NCBI GenBank assembly: GCA_021808485.1
Contig: JAKBBN010000018.1
Coordinates: 1 to 45,541, forward strand
Length of the DNA stretch: 45,541 nt
Origin: Planctomycetota bacterium
GTDB lineage: Bacteria > Planctomycetota > Phycisphaerae > WQYP01
Reading direction: 5' to 3'
The translations under genes were made by a program, and so were the position numbers. The notes under the pieces were generated by a model. The model did not search any database. It was not told the DNA's origin and worked only from the letters and a program-made list of their open reading frames with translations. Shown piece after piece: positions 37,077 through 45,541 of this stretch (position 1 is the first letter of the stretch; every line of letters starts with the position of its first letter).

Positions 37077-37857
37077 GACAAGACTCCTCGCTGAAATCCA
37101 AGGGAAATATCTCCGGGTCACGCACCCGGTGCTCATCCCTCGAAATAGATAACTCAACTGCCCATGGTGCTCCTGTCCGCGCGCGGAAAAAGCGGTCTTA
37201 TTTCTTTTGCGTGGTCGTCGGATCGTCGACCGGACATTGCAGGGCAAAGAATCAAATGAACGACATTTCGTCCATTCGCCCTGCGGATTTTTCTAAGTGC
37301 CATGCGCTATATGAAAAAAGCGCCAAAGTCCCTGTAGAGTTCAGGCCGTTGGGGTTGGAAATCAGTCAGAACAGACTCGTTATCAAGCCCTCCGCGATCG
37401 CATGGTCCTTAGACGGCGGCCTATGCGAATCACGGCGTTCAGCAAAAACGCTACGACCGAATTATAGTATGTACAATATGGTGTTGTCAAGAAAAATCGG
37501 ATTATTTTCTATAGAAATTAAAATTAATTACCACGAATTGCCACTGTTCCGTGTTAGGGAGTATTTGCGGCGTTTTTTTTAAGCGGAAATGATAGCGGCG
37601 CCCACGGCTGCGCCCCATCGTTTTTTGGGGTTTGCACCGGACCTGGCAGATTGTTTTCTTTGGGATCGCCAATTGAACGCCAGACGCCGTACCGCGCCGG
37701 AGCGCCATGGAAAGGTTCCCGCGCCGCAAATCATCCAATTCGCCAAAGAGCAGGGCCGATGCGGCGGCTTGGCGGATTACCACCAATTCCCGGATAATAA
37801 ACCGATGGAATCACACGGGTGTGCCCAACCGGCGGAAAATCAGGAGAAACGATACCC
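37077..37857. other. Long leader and divergent region between PEP-CTERM and KGSADH genes
   Basis: 37077-37454 is the probable untranslated leader of the PEP-CTERM mRNA; I see no known riboswitch. The part around 37460-37580 is markedly AT-richer than its surroundings and holds the consensus promoter. From 37580 to 37857 nothing is recognised beyond the CAGGAGA ribosome site at 37841-37847. Confidence 0.5.
37461..37490 (-). promoter_or_regulatory. Consensus sigma-70 promoter for the PEP-CTERM gene
   Basis: On the minus strand TTGACA (37490-37485) and TATAAT (37466-37461) match the sigma-70 consensus at all twelve positions with an 18-base spacer. Transcription would start near 37454, leaving a leader of about 375 bases before the PEP-CTERM ATG. 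Confidence 0.75.
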
Positions 37858-39453
37858 ATGGCAAACGAAGCGCAAGTGTTGATTGGCGGCGAATGGCGGC
37901 CGGCCCGGAAGACCGGCGGACAAATGGCCTTCCGGGCGGTTAATCCCCAGACGGGGGCTGCTGTCGAACCGGAATTTCCGATCAGCGGGTGGGCGGATGC
38001 GGATGACGCATTGGCCGCGGCGGCGAAGATTGCCGCCGATCCGGAGGCATGCCCCGGCGGCCGGATTGCGGATTTTCTGGTTGACTATGCAGCCTCCATT
38101 GAACTGCATGCACAAACGCTATGCGCACTGGCGAATTGCGAAACCGCGCTGCCAATTCAGCCGCGGCTGGCCGCCGTGGAACTGCCGCGCACCGTCGGGC
38201 AGTTGCGGCAGGCTGCGGCGGCCGCAAGGCAAGGGAGCTGGCGGCGGGTGGTGATTGATACCGTGAACAATATCCGTTCGCAGCTGTCGCCGGTCGGCCC
38301 GGTCTGCATATTCGGGCCTAACAATTTCCCGTTGGCGTTTAACGCGGTTTCCGGGGGCGATTTTGCCGCGGCAATCGCCGCGGGCAATCCGGTGATCGCC
38401 AAGGCGCATCCGCTGCATCCGGCGACAAGCCGGGCACTGGCGGAACTGGCCCACGCAAGTGTATTGCGGGTCGGCTTGCCCCGTGCCATGGTGCAAATGC
38501 TTTATGCCGTGTCCGAAACGGATGGCATGCGGCTGGTGGCCGATCCGCGAATCAGCGCCAGTGCCTTTACCGGCAGCCGCAAGGCCGGCCTGCAACTGAA
38601 AGCCGCGGCGGATGCCGCGGGAAAACCGATTTATCTGGAAATGTCCAGCATCAATCCGGTCGTGGTATTGCCCGGCGCGCTGGCCGCGCGCCGGGCCGAT
38701 ATTGTGCGGGAATTCATCGGTTCCGTGCTGCTGGGGACCGGGCAATTTTGTACGAATCCGGGATTGGTTTTGCTGGTCAAACAGCCCGATTCAGATGCAT
38801 TCATCGGCGAGGCGGCCGCGGCAATGGCGTCTCTGCCCGCCGGTACGCTGTTTTCCGCCGCGGTGCGGCATAACCTTGCGGCCGCGGTACAGGAATTGAT
38901 CTCCGGCGGGGCACGCCTGGTAACCGGCGGCAAAACTGTCGGCGGACCGCGGATAGCCTTTGAAAATACCCTGCTGGCGCTGACAGGCAAACAATTCCTG
39001 GCCGCGCCGGAACTATTTCAGAAAGAGGCATTCGGCAATGCCGCGATGTGCGTGCAGGCACAGGATTTGGCTGAATTAAAGGAAATCTGCCGCAACCTGG
39101 TTGGAAATTTAACCGGGACGATTTATCTGGATGAGGCCGCCGACGGGCGGGCCTGCGAGGAAATAACGGCGATCCTAAGACCACGGGTGGGGCGGCTGCT
39201 GAATAATAAAATGCCGACGGGCGTGGCGGTGTCGCCGGCGATGAATCATGGCGGGCCGTTTCCGGCAACCGGCCATGCGCATTTTACCGCTGTCGGTTTA
39301 CCCGCCGCGATTGACCGGTTCACACGCCTGGAATGCTATGACCAGGTTCCTCAGAATCGCCTGCCGCCGACATTGCGCGATGCGGCGCCCGGCCAATGGC
39401 AATGCGTGGACGGCCGTTGGCGGCAGGCGGGGCCGGCGACGGCCGACGAGTGA
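37858..39453 (+). CDS. Aldehyde dehydrogenase, 2,5-dioxovalerate (KGSA) dehydrogenase type
   Basis: A 531-residue NAD(P)+-dependent aldehyde dehydrogenase most like alpha-ketoglutaric semialdehyde dehydrogenases, which finish oxidative breakdown of pentoses, glucarate or galactarate to 2-oxoglutarate. The active-site Asn lies in FGPNNFPLAF (152-161), the general base is Glu261 in YLEMSSINP, and the nucleophile is Cys298 in GQFCTNPG. The substitution of MSSINP for the usual LGGxNP, and the HGGPFPAT block near the end, are KGSADH traits. The ATG at 37858 follows CAGGAGA. It stands near a LacI regulator, which supports a sugar-acid role, but no other enzyme of the pathway is in the window. Confidence 0.85.
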   Translation: MANEAQVLIGGEWRPARKTGGQMAFRAVNPQTGAAVEPEFPISGWADADDALAAAAKIAADPEACPGGRIADFLVDYAASIELHAQTLCALANCETALPIQPRLAAVELPRTVGQLRQAAAAARQGSWRRVVIDTVNNIRSQLSPVGPVCIFGPNNFPLAFNAVSGGDFAAAIAAGNPVIAKAHPLHPATSRALAELAHASVLRVGLPRAMVQMLYAVSETDGMRLVADPRISASAFTGSRKAGLQLKAAADAAGKPIYLEMSSINPVVVLPGALAARRADIVREFIGSVLLGTGQFCTNPGLVLLVKQPDSDAFIGEAAAAMASLPAGTLFSAAVRHNLAAAVQELISGGARLVTGGKTVGGPRIAFENTLLALTGKQFLAAPELFQKEAFGNAAMCVQAQDLAELKEICRNLVGNLTGTIYLDEAADGRACEEITAILRPRVGRLLNNKMPTGVAVSPAMNHGGPFPATGHAHFTAVGLPAAIDRFTRLECYDQVPQNRLPPTLRDAAPGQWQCVDGRWRQAGPATADE

Positions 39454-39475
39454 GCGTTGTTAGCCGCCGCATCAA

Positions 39476-41095
39476 TCAGGCCGGGGGAACCGCCGGGGCG
39501 AGGCATCGCCGCCAGGTGGTGCCGGCCGGGGTATCTTTCAATTCCACGCCAAGGGCCAGCAATTGCCGCCGGACGGCATCACTTTGTGCAAAATCCCGGG
39601 CGGCCCTGGCGGCATTCCGCCCGGCCAGCAGCGATTCAATGTCGGCTAGTTTTGCCGGGTCAAAGGGCAGCACCGGTGGAAACGCCACCTGCAAAACATG
39701 ATCCACTCGCTTAAGAGCCAGTAATGCGGATCGTGCGCAGGGAAAGCCGATGGTTTTTTGCTTCAGCAGGGGCGGCGCCCAGATAAAGACCGCGGCCAGC
39801 GCGGCCGATATGTTCAGGTCCTCGGCCAGGGCACGATCAAATTCGGTCAGCATATCCAGGTCCGCGGGATCCAGCGTTTGGGCCAGTTGTGAAAGCGCGG
39901 TGCGTGTGGATGGCAGGCCGTCTCCGGCGGCTTCATCCACACCGGCAACGGCAAGCAGCAGCTTTTCCGCCAGGTCACGGAGCGTGGTGATGGCGGCGGC
40001 CGCCTCATGCAGGCCTTTAAGGGTGAAATTCAGCGTTTCCCGATAACGCGCCGCCAGCAGGGCATAGCGCACCACCAGCGGGTCGTAGCCTTTTTCGACC
40101 AGGTCACGAATGGTGAAAAAGTTGCCCTTGGATTTGGACATTTTTTCACCATTGACCATCAGGTGGCGGGCGTGCATCCACAGATGGACAAACGGCCGCC
40201 CGGTGGCGCACTGTGACTGGGCGATTTCACACTCATGATGGGGAAATATATTGTCCTCCCCGCCGGTATGAATATCCAAAGATTCGCCAAGGATGCTCAT
40301 GGCCATGGAACTGCATTCCACATGCCAGCCGGGATAACCGTCGCCCCAGGGGCTGGGCCATCGCATGATATGTTTTTGATCCGGTTTCCATAAAAAGAAA
40401 TCCGCCGGGTGGCGCTTGGCCGCCTGTTCGTTGGTGCGGCCGCCGGCGCCGTGGGCAAGCTGGTCCACCGAATTGCCGGAAAGCGCCCCATAATCGGGAA
40501 AACTGCCGACATCAAAGTAAACCACACCGTCTGAACCGACATAGGCGTGGCCGCGGCTGATTAATGTGCGGATCAGGCTTATGAATTCCCCGATATGCCG
40601 GGTAGGCCGCGGCATGATGTTCTCTTTCTCCGCCTCCGGCGCGGCATGATGGTCCATGACCACCTGCAGCCGCAGGGTCAACGCGTCCTGCTGGAAGGCC
40701 TGAATGAAAAAATCCGCGACCTGGAACGGATCGTTGGGATTTTCCACCAGGGCGCGGCCGGTCTTCTTGTTTTCCTTCATTTTTTCAACCGCCAGTTCCA
40801 GTTTGTCGCGGCCGGCGCCATCGGCGATCTGGTCATCGGTCATATGGCCGACATCGGTCATGTTCATGACTTGGCGAACCACGGCCCCGCGAATTTCCAG
40901 GTAACGGCGCAACAGATCAGCGAACAGAAAAGACCGGAAATTTCCGATATGGGCGTAATCGTACACGGTGGGGCCGCAGGAGTAGAGTGTGATTTCCGCA
41001 CCGTTCAACGGGTCCTGGGGGTCCGGGCCGGGCCGGCTGGGCTTCAACGGCGCGATGTGATGGGTGAGTGTGTTATAAAATTCCGGGATGATCAT
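39476..41095 (-). CDS. cysS: Cysteine--tRNA ligase
   Basis: A 539-residue class I synthetase. The zinc ligands are visible as Cys40 (SCGPTVYDYAHIGN), Cys261 (WHVECSSM), His286 and Glu290 (FPHHECEIAQS). The HIGH motif is HIGN (49-52) and KMSKSKGN is at 318-325. An insertion of about 50 residues (roughly 84-135), rich in Lys, Glu and Asp, separates NMTDVGHMTDD from AFQQDALTLR; related insertions exist in some CysS subtypes. The ATG at 41095 has no good ribosome site; a TTG at 41152 is an alternative. It is last in the run dedA, HEAT-like protein, cysS. Confidence 0.94.
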   Translation of the reverse strand: MIIPEFYNTLTHHIAPLKPSRPGPDPQDPLNGAEITLYSCGPTVYDYAHIGNFRSFLFADLLRRYLEIRGAVVRQVMNMTDVGHMTDDQIADGAGRDKLELAVEKMKENKKTGRALVENPNDPFQVADFFIQAFQQDALTLRLQVVMDHHAAPEAEKENIMPRPTRHIGEFISLIRTLISRGHAYVGSDGVVYFDVGSFPDYGALSGNSVDQLAHGAGGRTNEQAAKRHPADFFLWKPDQKHIMRWPSPWGDGYPGWHVECSSMAMSILGESLDIHTGGEDNIFPHHECEIAQSQCATGRPFVHLWMHARHLMVNGEKMSKSKGNFFTIRDLVEKGYDPLVVRYALLAARYRETLNFTLKGLHEAAAAITTLRDLAEKLLLAVAGVDEAAGDGLPSTRTALSQLAQTLDPADLDMLTEFDRALAEDLNISAALAAVFIWAPPLLKQKTIGFPCARSALLALKRVDHVLQVAFPPVLPFDPAKLADIESLLAGRNAARAARDFAQSDAVRRQLLALGVELKDTPAGTTWRRCLAPAVPPA

Positions 41096-41180
41096 GGGCG
41101 GCGTCCAATTCAACAAAAAAACAGTGCCGGAACGCTCGAGGATTGCCGGCAAAACGGCGGACCTTCACAATGATTACGGA

Positions 41181-42800
41181 TCACGTTCCCGGTTTTTTGG
41201 CGGCACTTACCGCGTGAAGGAGGGCGGCGGATTTGCCGGCAAGCTTAACATAGTACCATCCGGCGACGGCTCGAAAGCCGCCGGTACGCCGGTCATTGTA
41301 AAGCACAATATTGCGCAATTCAGGCATGGCGATGGACATCCCGGACCGCGCCATAACGACGGCGGCAAATTGCCGTATCTGGTGGTCGTGATTCTTCCGC
41401 AGCTGCGGCCAGTCCGGAGCCACCAGCGATCCGAAGCCGGTATGCCGGCTTTCCATCATGCCGGCCAACGCGGCTTCCACAACGCCGGGATTGACTGATT
41501 GCAGAAATCCGGCGAGGAGTTTGCGCGCCGCGGGCGTATCCGTATTGGCGAGGCGATTGGCCGCGGCGGCGGCACGCAGGTAATCCACGTCATGCTGGCC
41601 GTCGACAACCGTGGCGTAACGCACAAGGGAGGCCAGCAACCGCAGGCGATGGGGGGCCGTGGACCGGCGGCAATAGGCATACACCCAATTCAAAAACAGC
41701 GGCTGCCCCTGGTGCACCAAATGCAGAATTTCCGGCAGCGGATTTTTATGATAGGCCGCCAGCAGGCCGACCCGCGCAATATCCCGCTGCAGCGGCGAAC
41801 GGGTTTTAAGAAGTATCCGCAGTGAATCCGGCGATATCCGCCGGCCGTATTGAATCGCCAGCAGGCCGAGTTCAATGCGGCCGATGGTGCTGTGGGCATC
41901 GGCAATGAGCTTTTCGAGTTGTTTGCCCGCGCCGGGCATTTTCATGTAAAGCATGGCCGCTGTCGCTCTGCGCCTGGTTCCGCTGGTGGCTTTGGCGTCC
42001 GCGGCGATGGCGGCCAGCCAAGGTTCCGCCGGGCGAATGTGCTTGACGGCGGCCCGCGCCAGCAGCGCCCGTTTAATGTGCTGCAGGTCCGGTGAATGCG
42101 AGACCGCCAGACGGTGAAGCGCCTTAAGACCCTGGGCGATCGCGGCGCTGTCCGGTGTTTCCAGCAGCGTCATGGCGGCGTAATAACGCACGGATGGGTC
42201 CACGCTGGCCAGCAATTTCAGCAACTCCGGTACGGCCGGCGGGAATTGCTTCCGGGTGACGAGGGCGGCGGCGGCCAGCAACCGTTGCGACGGCTGGGGA
42301 CCGATTTTCAGCACGGTTTCAAGCTGGGAATTTGTGATATGGCCGTATTGGATCAGCAGAGCCAATGACGGCGTAAGCAATGAAGGCAGTGGGATGGTGA
42401 AAAAATGCCGGATGTGCAGCAAAGCCGCATTTTTGGAAACATAATTGGCATCCAGTGTGCCGGTTAATTGCAGCATGGGGTCTTTGGCGCGGCTTACGGA
42501 TAAAAAATAGGGTGCCAGGGCCGGGTCCCGGGTGGCACGCAGCGAACCAAGAACCAGTGCCCCGTGGCGATTGGATTCATATCCCCGTAAAAAAAAGTGA
42601 CGCGTCATCGCAAAAACGTCGGTCATATCGCCGGGCGTTTCCGTGATGCCGGCGGCCGATTGCGACTGCGGCGCCGTTGCGGGTGCGGCATAAACCGCCG
42701 CCGTGGGCAGGATTATGCAGGCCGCCGCCAGAAGATTAAATATGGACCGGCGGCCGGCGCCGCAGCGGCGGGTAGAACTTAGATGATGCCCGGTATCCAT
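41181..42800 (-). CDS. Exported HEAT-like repeat protein
   Basis: A 539-residue protein with a signal peptide (about residues 16-40: RSIFNLLAAACIILPTAAVY). From about residue 150 it is a run of short amphipathic helix pairs such as VPELLKLLASVDPSVRYYAA and PEILHLVHQGQPLFLNWVYA, the pattern of HEAT-type repeats, so it is likely a curved solenoid for protein contacts in the periplasm. No enzymatic motif is seen. The start at 42800 is chosen for the signal peptide; the longer frame to 43034 runs into dedA and is doubtful. Partner and role are unknown. Confidence 0.6.
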   Translation of the reverse strand: MDTGHHLSSTRRCGAGRRSIFNLLAAACIILPTAAVYAAPATAPQSQSAAGITETPGDMTDVFAMTRHFFLRGYESNRHGALVLGSLRATRDPALAPYFLSVSRAKDPMLQLTGTLDANYVSKNAALLHIRHFFTIPLPSLLTPSLALLIQYGHITNSQLETVLKIGPQPSQRLLAAAALVTRKQFPPAVPELLKLLASVDPSVRYYAAMTLLETPDSAAIAQGLKALHRLAVSHSPDLQHIKRALLARAAVKHIRPAEPWLAAIAADAKATSGTRRRATAAMLYMKMPGAGKQLEKLIADAHSTIGRIELGLLAIQYGRRISPDSLRILLKTRSPLQRDIARVGLLAAYHKNPLPEILHLVHQGQPLFLNWVYAYCRRSTAPHRLRLLASLVRYATVVDGQHDVDYLRAAAAANRLANTDTPAARKLLAGFLQSVNPGVVEAALAGMMESRHTGFGSLVAPDWPQLRKNHDHQIRQFAAVVMARSGMSIAMPELRNIVLYNDRRTGGFRAVAGWYYVKLAGKSAALLHAVSAAKKPGT

Positions 42801-42987
42801 CAAACCGGTGACGGGGTTTTGAGGTTGCACTTCGTAACTCCTGCAGGCGGCCGCGGCCGCGGAAAATCGGTATGGTATTGTAAGCCAAACCTGTCGGATC
42901 GGTACAGGCAGGGGATTGGAAAAAGTGCCGTGGGCAGGACGGCGGCTGTTCGGCGGGAAATAAAGCCCGCCGCTGAAGGCGGCATGA

Positions 42988-43737
42988 TTACAGCCCACCG
43001 CGGCCGGGCCGGCGGCGGCGGACCAGAAAAACAACCAGGCCGATAACCAGCGCCAGCGCGGCCAGCAGATAAATAATGTGCTTTATCTCCGCCACTTTGG
43101 CGAAGAGCCAGTTAATGTGTGCGGCCTGCCAATAGCCCAGCCAGATAAGCGTGGGTACGCTTATAAGGCCGGCGAGTCCGTCCACCACCACGAACCGCCA
43201 GTAGGGCATTTTGGAAATTCCGCACAAGGCAAAAATCATCGCGCGCACACCCGGTACAAACCGGCCGATGAAAAGTGTGAGATTGCCATGCCGGTCAAAA
43301 TGCTTTTGCACCTTGTCGCGGCGCTTGGAGTGGAGTACTTTGCGGATGTGCCGGGCGATGATATTTTCCGAATCAATTCCGAATCGCCCGATCATATAAA
43401 GAATGCTGTCACCGCCGATGATCCCCAGCATGCCGGCCAGAAACATGATATTGGCCGAGGGCACATTTTCCGGCGTGGAACGCTGCGAGCCGGCCGGTGC
43501 GGATGCGGGCGACGGCTGCGATGCCCCGGCGGCGGCTGGATCACCGGCGGCCTGGGGCTTTGCGGCATTCGCCGCGGCGATGTCGCGCAGCGGGCTTTGG
43601 TGCGGATTGCACAAATAGCCGGAAAATATCAGCGGCACATCCTCCGGAATCGGCACGCCGCAGCCTGCCGCCACAAGAATTAGGGCCAAGGCCACATAAG
43701 TGAACTTGGTAAGCAACATTTTTAAGAGGCTGATCAT
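42988..43737 (-). CDS. DedA-family membrane protein with low-complexity insertion
   Basis: A 249-residue DedA-family protein, a group implicated in undecaprenyl-phosphate or phosphatidyl lipid flipping and envelope homeostasis. The start ALILVAAGCGVPIPEDVPLI and the core FIGRFVPGVRAMIFALCGIS, with the family's GRF.PG.R....G..., are clear. Between the first segment and LAGMLGIIGGDSILYMIGRF lies an Ala/Pro/Ser/Gln-rich stretch of about 50 residues (44-94) that most DedA lack. The C-terminus ends in a basic RRRRPGRGG tail. It is the first gene of its strand run with the HEAT-like protein and cysS. Confidence 0.9.
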   Translation of the reverse strand: MISLLKMLLTKFTYVALALILVAAGCGVPIPEDVPLIFSGYLCNPHQSPLRDIAAANAAKPQAAGDPAAAGASQPSPASAPAGSQRSTPENVPSANIMFLAGMLGIIGGDSILYMIGRFGIDSENIIARHIRKVLHSKRRDKVQKHFDRHGNLTLFIGRFVPGVRAMIFALCGISKMPYWRFVVVDGLAGLISVPTLIWLGYWQAAHINWLFAKVAEIKHIIYLLAALALVIGLVVFLVRRRRPGRGGL

Positions 43738-44151
43738 GCAGGCGGTTTATCCAGTTCTGTCCGTTCGCGGGGCCAAAACACCCATCGTAATGGTATAGGG
43801 CGCATTGGGTCAAATATCATGGTCCGATACCGGATCGGCTTTTCTTATTCGCCCGTGCGATGTCCTGTACAATGCCCTGTGGTCCGGCGGATTCTGCGGG
43901 TTGCCGCGGGGCAGTATCAAAGATAGTATGATAAGTCGTCAATAAATAAGGTTTTAGATTGGCAGCGAGCCAAGGACAATTTCGAGGGCAATTTCAAGGA
44001 CAATTTCGAAGTTAAGCGGAGGACGCGGCGGCGCAACCCACCAGCTGCGGAAACAATCAATCCAGCAGACTCGGAGCGCTGCCATCCCGGCCGCATGCCG
44101 TTGGCTATCTGCAGTCGCGGCGGCCGGCCCGCCCGAAACGGAGGCTGAAAT
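43738..44151. other. Intergenic region with a 12-bp tandem repeat
   Basis: Divergent region between dedA and a small membrane protein. Apart from the tandem repeat at 43973-44008 there is an AT-rich patch around 43916-43955 that could hold promoters for both sides. No gene is recognised; minus-strand frames across the repeat overlap the real gene at 44152. Confidence 0.5.
43973..44008. repeat. Three tandem 12-bp repeats
   Basis: AGGACAATTTCG at 43973-43984 and 43997-44008 flank AGGGCAATTTCA at 43985-43996, which differs at two positions. The three copies are exactly head to tail. They lie about 145 bases upstream of the membrane protein gene and could be binding sites for a regulator or a slippage product. 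Confidence 0.85.
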
Positions 44152-44499
44152 ATGTCCGAACCTGAGACAATGGCCAAATCGCGATCCTTTCGGTTCTACT
44201 GGCATGATCCGAACGGGGAGCTTCGCAGGCTTAAATGGTGGGTCTCCGGCATTTTCATCCTGACTCTGGCGGCGTACTTTATCTGGGGCTTGCTCCCGGA
44301 GCCGGCGTTTGATCTGGCAAGGCTTAAAGGCTTGACTCCCGCGCAGATTGTGAGTCGTTTTGGCCCGCCTGACTATAAATATAAGCGACTTGGCCGGCCG
44401 GTTTATGTTTATCACAAGGCTTTTAGCTGGTGCGATTTGTCCTACGCCGTGATGTTCAGACGCGGACGGGTCTACGAAGTAGCCCATGGGTCGCACTAA
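44152..44499 (+). CDS. Small membrane-anchored protein, BamE/SmpA-like tail
   Basis: A 115-residue protein with one membrane helix (about 30-48: WVSGIFILTLAAYFIWGLL) and a C-terminal globular part. LARLKGLTPAQIVSRFGPPD followed by Y-K-Y and an aromatic strand recalls the SmpA/OmlA-type fold (a helix with x-x-G-P-P-D, then strands), but no lipobox is present. GGAGG precedes the ATG. It is the first gene of a short plus-strand run. The function is unknown. Confidence 0.6.
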   Translation: MSEPETMAKSRSFRFYWHDPNGELRRLKWWVSGIFILTLAAYFIWGLLPEPAFDLARLKGLTPAQIVSRFGPPDYKYKRLGRPVYVYHKAFSWCDLSYAVMFRRGRVYEVAHGSH

Positions 44500-44693
44500 T
44501 GCCGGGGCGCCCGACGGCCTGACGGCGAATTGACGAACCAACCGTGCGGCCGTCCCGCGGGGTTTATCGGCAGGTGACGGGCTGCCTGCAATGCGTCTAC
44601 CGAATCGTGCCGGGTAAACTGTTGTGAGTGCGGCTTGTTAAGGACCGGTTATCCTCTTTCCCTTATCCGCACCCTTCTTAAGGGATCCGATCT

Positions 44694-45080
44694 ATGGGTG
44701 ACATCAGCCAAAGCTCCCACGCAGCGGACGATAAATCGGCGGGCAGTTCGCCCACAAAGCAGGAACGTTATTTGGCGATGCTCATCTGGCTGTCCGGCCT
44801 GTTTCTGGGTCTTGTACCCAGCCTTGTCTTTTATCTGGTGAAACGCAAAACTCCCGGTTGGCTCCTGGAACAGACCAAGGAATCCCTCAATTTTGAAATT
44901 ACAATCCTGATTTTTTGTCTCGCAGTCCCGCTAATGCTGATTCTTCCACTCGGAATCATCCTCCTGCCGGCCATCCCCGTCATCCTGATTTTAAATTTGG
45001 TTGTTTCAATCCGCGGCGCGGCAAAAGCCTATTGCGGCGAATCATATCGATTTCCCGCGGCTCTTCATTTTGTGAAATGA
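44694..45080 (+). CDS. DUF4870-type membrane protein
   Basis: A 128-residue protein with a polar N-terminus and three to four hydrophobic stretches. AMLIWLSGLFLGLVPSLVFY, then KESLNFEITILIFCLAVPLM and the ending AAKAYCGESYRFPAALHFVK (G-x-x-Y-R-x-P), match the DUF4870 pattern of small Tic20-like membrane proteins of unknown function. The ATG at 44694 is preceded by AAGGGA. It follows the small membrane protein by about 195 bases. Confidence 0.8.
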   Translation: MGDISQSSHAADDKSAGSSPTKQERYLAMLIWLSGLFLGLVPSLVFYLVKRKTPGWLLEQTKESLNFEITILIFCLAVPLMLILPLGIILLPAIPVILILNLVVSIRGAAKAYCGESYRFPAALHFVK

Positions 45081-45541
45081 TGTGCCGGTGAATTCAGCCA
45101 CCTCATCCTTTTGATATCTATAAAGCACCGGCCGGGCAAACAGCAGGTTAATTCATGTTGGGGCAATTCAAGGCCCGGTGTCGCGCCGGCTCCGGTTTGG
45201 GCGATGCCCGATGGTTTGTAAACCGAGCATTTGTGGTAGAATGATGCCACTCTAAATCATTCCGATCGTGATTGGGAAAACTGCATGGTCGCACTGGGTG
45301 AAAAACTTTGCCGCAACGACACAAGGCCGCAATGCGGTCGCCGCCGCCGGAAAGACCGATTCGGGCGGTATAGCAAATCCCCTGCGGCCCCTGCGACCTC
45401 TGTGGCTGGCAATTATCCCAACGGCGGGCTGATGGGCAACATTCCCAACGGCACAACGGACAGCCTTTGGCATGTTTTTGTTTCGACGTAGGTCTCCATT
45501 TACGCCAACCGGGATAAACTCATTGCCGAAATGGAAAAGCA
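45081..45541. other. Right edge, no gene recognised
   Basis: No convincing gene is complete here. The last 50 bases read, after a stop at 45489-45491, as VSIYANRDKLIAEMEK, which looks coding-like, but the start would be unclear and the window ends. A short plus-strand frame at 45285-45491 has no family likeness. Confidence 0.4.

Noticed and set aside
37211-37582. A 123-codon plus-strand frame in the PEP-CTERM leader region
   Set aside because: It crosses the consensus minus-strand promoter, has no ribosome site or family likeness, and changes composition midway.
43954-44541. A 195-codon minus-strand frame that includes the tandem repeat
   Set aside because: It overlaps the gene at 44152, which has a good ribosome site and plausible topology; the repeat gives a periodic EIVL pattern only by its 12-base unit.
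45492-45541. Start of a gene encoding VSIYANRDKLIAEMEK at the right edge
   Set aside because: It looks coding-like, but a stop lies directly before it, no start codon or ribosome site is seen, and the window ends. Too short to call.

Overview
The window is one stretch of a GC-rich bacterial chromosome with about 35 recognisable genes. It most likely comes from a Planctomycetota bacterium, probably of the Phycisphaerae type. Three things point there: a secreted protein ending in the planctomycete-style GDAWW...AAHWYRRALP module (25484-27127), a PEP-CTERM protein with a DNRLRE-like beta domain next to a LacI regulator (34593-37076), and housekeeping genes scattered among short operons. No rRNA, tRNA, transposase, prophage or CRISPR array was recognised. 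The taxonomic call is inference from protein style, not from a marker gene.

Layout, left to right. 1-644 holds no recognised gene. 645-4778: a membrane-anchored PpiD/SurA-like protein, then pheT without its tRNA-binding B2 domain. 4941-7680: a reduced Rnf-like pair (RnfC-like, RnfD-like) followed by a NifU-type Fe-S scaffold, behind a good sigma-70-like promoter. 7856-10701: a class V aminotransferase with a strong terminator, then a Fur-family regulator and an aldo/keto reductase. 10726-11892 (minus): wrbA and a MarR regulator. 11979-15242 (minus): UDP-glucose dehydrogenase, a UDP-sugar epimerase and a lipoprotein hydrolase. 15617-16237: a PH-domain membrane protein. 16276-18960 (minus): a GlmM-like mutase and a PDZ protein. 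19044-23577 (minus): a PLDc_N protein, gyrB, plsC and cmk. 23983-27127 (plus): an M20 dipeptidase preceded by a promoter/operator/terminator leader, then the planctomycete secreted protein. 27250-30904 (minus): a ribose-type sugar ABC importer. 31546-33856 (minus): a zinc-ribbon protein, about 1 kb of non-coding and strongly foldable sequence, and nadD. 33954-34526: a PduO-type cobalamin adenosyltransferase. 34593-37076 (minus): the LacI regulator and the PEP-CTERM protein. 37858-39453: a 2,5-dioxovalerate dehydrogenase-like enzyme. 39476-43737 (minus): dedA, a HEAT-like secreted protein and cysS. 44152-45080: two small membrane proteins.

Functional picture. Sugar uptake (ABC importer), sugar-acid oxidation (KGSADH-like enzyme), UDP-sugar synthesis (Ugd, epimerase, GlmM-like mutase) and a LacI regulator suggest a saccharolytic, polysaccharide-making cell. 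The Rnf-like pair and NifU protein suggest a membrane redox module, but key cofactor sites are missing or altered.

The most interesting items are: (i) a roughly 500-nt multi-stem non-coding element at 32700-33212 ending in a terminator-like hairpin; (ii) the shortened RnfC/RnfD pair with a non-canonical flavinylation motif; (iii) the leader upstream of the M20 dipeptidase; (iv) pheT lacking B2; and (v) a GyrB EGDSAGG to EGQSAGG change.
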